Below are positions 12,123-12,886 of a stretch of 12,886 nucleotides of DNA, one piece after another (within the stretch, counting starts at the first letter, position 1; each line of letters starts with the position of its first letter). A program made the translations under genes and the position numbers. The DNA is taken from NCBI GenBank assembly GCA_023392975.1, contig JAEWNA010000024.1, positions 1-12,886 of the forward strand. The letters run 5' to 3'. This DNA comes from Pseudomonadota bacterium. GTDB lineage: Bacteria; Pseudomonadota; Gammaproteobacteria; Xanthomonadales; Xanthomonadaceae. The notes beneath the pieces are model-generated. The model had not been told where the DNA came from, searched no databases, and worked only from the letters and a program-made list of their open reading frames with translations.

Positions 12123-12886
12123 TCAGACGGTGGCGACGCGCGGACGCGGGGTCGGGACGCCGGGCATGGCGGCTTCGCCGGTGTCGGCGAGGTCGTCGCG
12201 TCGCGCCGCCGCGGCGTCGCGGCGATGCAGGCGGTTGACGATGTCCAGCCACGCCAGCGCGCTGGCTTCGAGGATGTCGGTGCTGGTGCCGGACCCGGCG
12301 ATCTCCTCGCCGTCGACACGCGCGGTGAGGCTGGCCTGGCCCTGCGCGTCCTCGCCGGTGGTGACGCTGGAGACCTGGTAGCTCTCGACATCCAGATGGG
12401 TGCGGGTACCGCGCGCCAGCGCCGCGAAGATCGCGTGCACCGGGCCGTCGCCGGTCGCGGCCTCGGTGTGGCGCTCGCCATCCGGGGCGCAGACCTCGAC
12501 GCTGGCCGTCGGCAGGATGCCGTCGCCCACGCCGGTGCTGACCTGCAGTCGCAGCAGGCGCCAGCCGCCGATCGCGACGCTGTTGCCGCTGTCGAGGCCG
12601 GTCGCCAGCGCTTCGAGATCGGCATCGAACACTTCGCGCTTCTTCTCGGTCAGCGCCTTGAACCGGGCGAACACCTGGTTGAGCTGCGCCTCGTCCAGCG
12701 CGAAGCCCAGCGCCTTCAGGCGATCGGCCAGCGCGGCGCGGCCGCTGTGGCGGCCCATGATCATCTGCGACTTCGCCCAACCCACCGCTTCCGGCCGCAG
12801 GATCTCGTAGGTGCCGCGATGCTTGAGCATGCCGTGCTGGTGGATGCCGGATTCGTGCGCGAACGCGTTCGCGCCGACGATCGCCT
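12123..12886 (-). CDS. leuA: 2-isopropylmalate synthase, C-terminal part
   Basis: The last 253 residues of a gene whose start lies beyond the window edge. The enzyme condenses acetyl-CoA with 2-ketoisovalerate, the committed and feedback-regulated step of leucine synthesis. The visible part begins near the end of the catalytic barrel (FAHESGIHQHGMLKH, then a GRHSGRAAL motif). A linker region and the C-terminal LeuA-dimer regulatory domain follow, recognisable by STGVGDGILPTASVEV and by GSGTSTDILEASALAWLDIVNRL near the end. In the family this domain binds leucine. The frame is open from the window edge to the TGA at 12125-12123. The gene is followed by leuC after 31 nt, giving the order leuACDB. 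Promoter and any leu leader lie outside the window. Confidence 0.95.
   Translation of the reverse strand, partial: AIVGANAFAHESGIHQHGMLKHRGTYEILRPEAVGWAKSQMIMGRHSGRAALADRLKALGFALDEAQLNQVFARFKALTEKKREVFDADLEALATGLDSGNSVAIGGWRLLRLQVSTGVGDGILPTASVEVCAPDGERHTEAATGDGPVHAIFAALARGTRTHLDVESYQVSSVTTGEDAQGQASLTARVDGEEIAGSGTSTDILEASALAWLDIVNRLHRRDAAAARRDDLADTGEAAMPGVPTPRPRVATV

Noticed and set aside
10640..12238. A 532-codon plus-strand ORF opposite leuC
   Set aside because: Shadow of leuC; no motif, rich in Arg/Ala/Gly/Val.

Overview
This 12.9 kb window is very GC-rich chromosomal DNA from a proteobacterium. Gene order, protein motifs and a threonine-operon leader peptide all suggest a gammaproteobacterium of the Xanthomonadaceae type (Lysobacter, Luteimonas or Xanthomonas-like). 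That assignment is inference, since no rRNA or other marker gene is present. No mobile element, CRISPR array, tRNA or rRNA was seen. Coding density is high, and the many long ORFs opposite the real genes are GC-rich shadows.

Layout. (1) Positions 2-3545, plus strand: the tail of a periplasmic adaptor (membrane fusion) protein, then a complete RND efflux permease 13 nt downstream. Together they form the inner-membrane part of a tripartite drug or solvent efflux pump. (2) Positions 3546-3885: a short intergenic stretch with a T8 tract, a strong 15-bp GC-rich hairpin and a probable 52-residue single-span membrane protein that runs convergently toward the thr operon. (3) Positions 3886-8883, minus strand: the threonine operon, reading leader peptide, thrA (fused aspartokinase-homoserine dehydrogenase), thrB, thrC. 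The three structural genes are joined by ATGA and GTGA overlaps. (4) Positions 8975-12886, minus strand: the leucine genes in the order leuA (3' part only), leuC, leuD, leuB, also tightly packed. The leu genes lie directly upstream of thr on the same strand, separated by 91 nt that hold the apparent thr promoter.

How the genes work together. ThrA, ThrB and ThrC supply four of the steps from aspartate to threonine (aspartate kinase, homoserine dehydrogenase, homoserine kinase, threonine synthase); aspartate-semialdehyde dehydrogenase is not in the window. Threonine is the precursor of isoleucine. LeuA, LeuC, LeuD and LeuB convert 2-ketoisovalerate to 2-ketoisocaproate for leucine. The region is thus a branched-chain and threonine biosynthesis block next to an unrelated efflux operon.

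The most informative non-gene signal is upstream of thrA. A 45-codon leader ORF carries a Thr/Ile-rich run (SIATITLIRTTGTP) like that of E. coli ThrL. It is followed by mutually exclusive GC-rich stems, and the promoter lies so close to the leader AUG that the leader may be translated from a leaderless mRNA. The rest of the window looks like ordinary housekeeping DNA, and I found no convincing undescribed multi-gene system.
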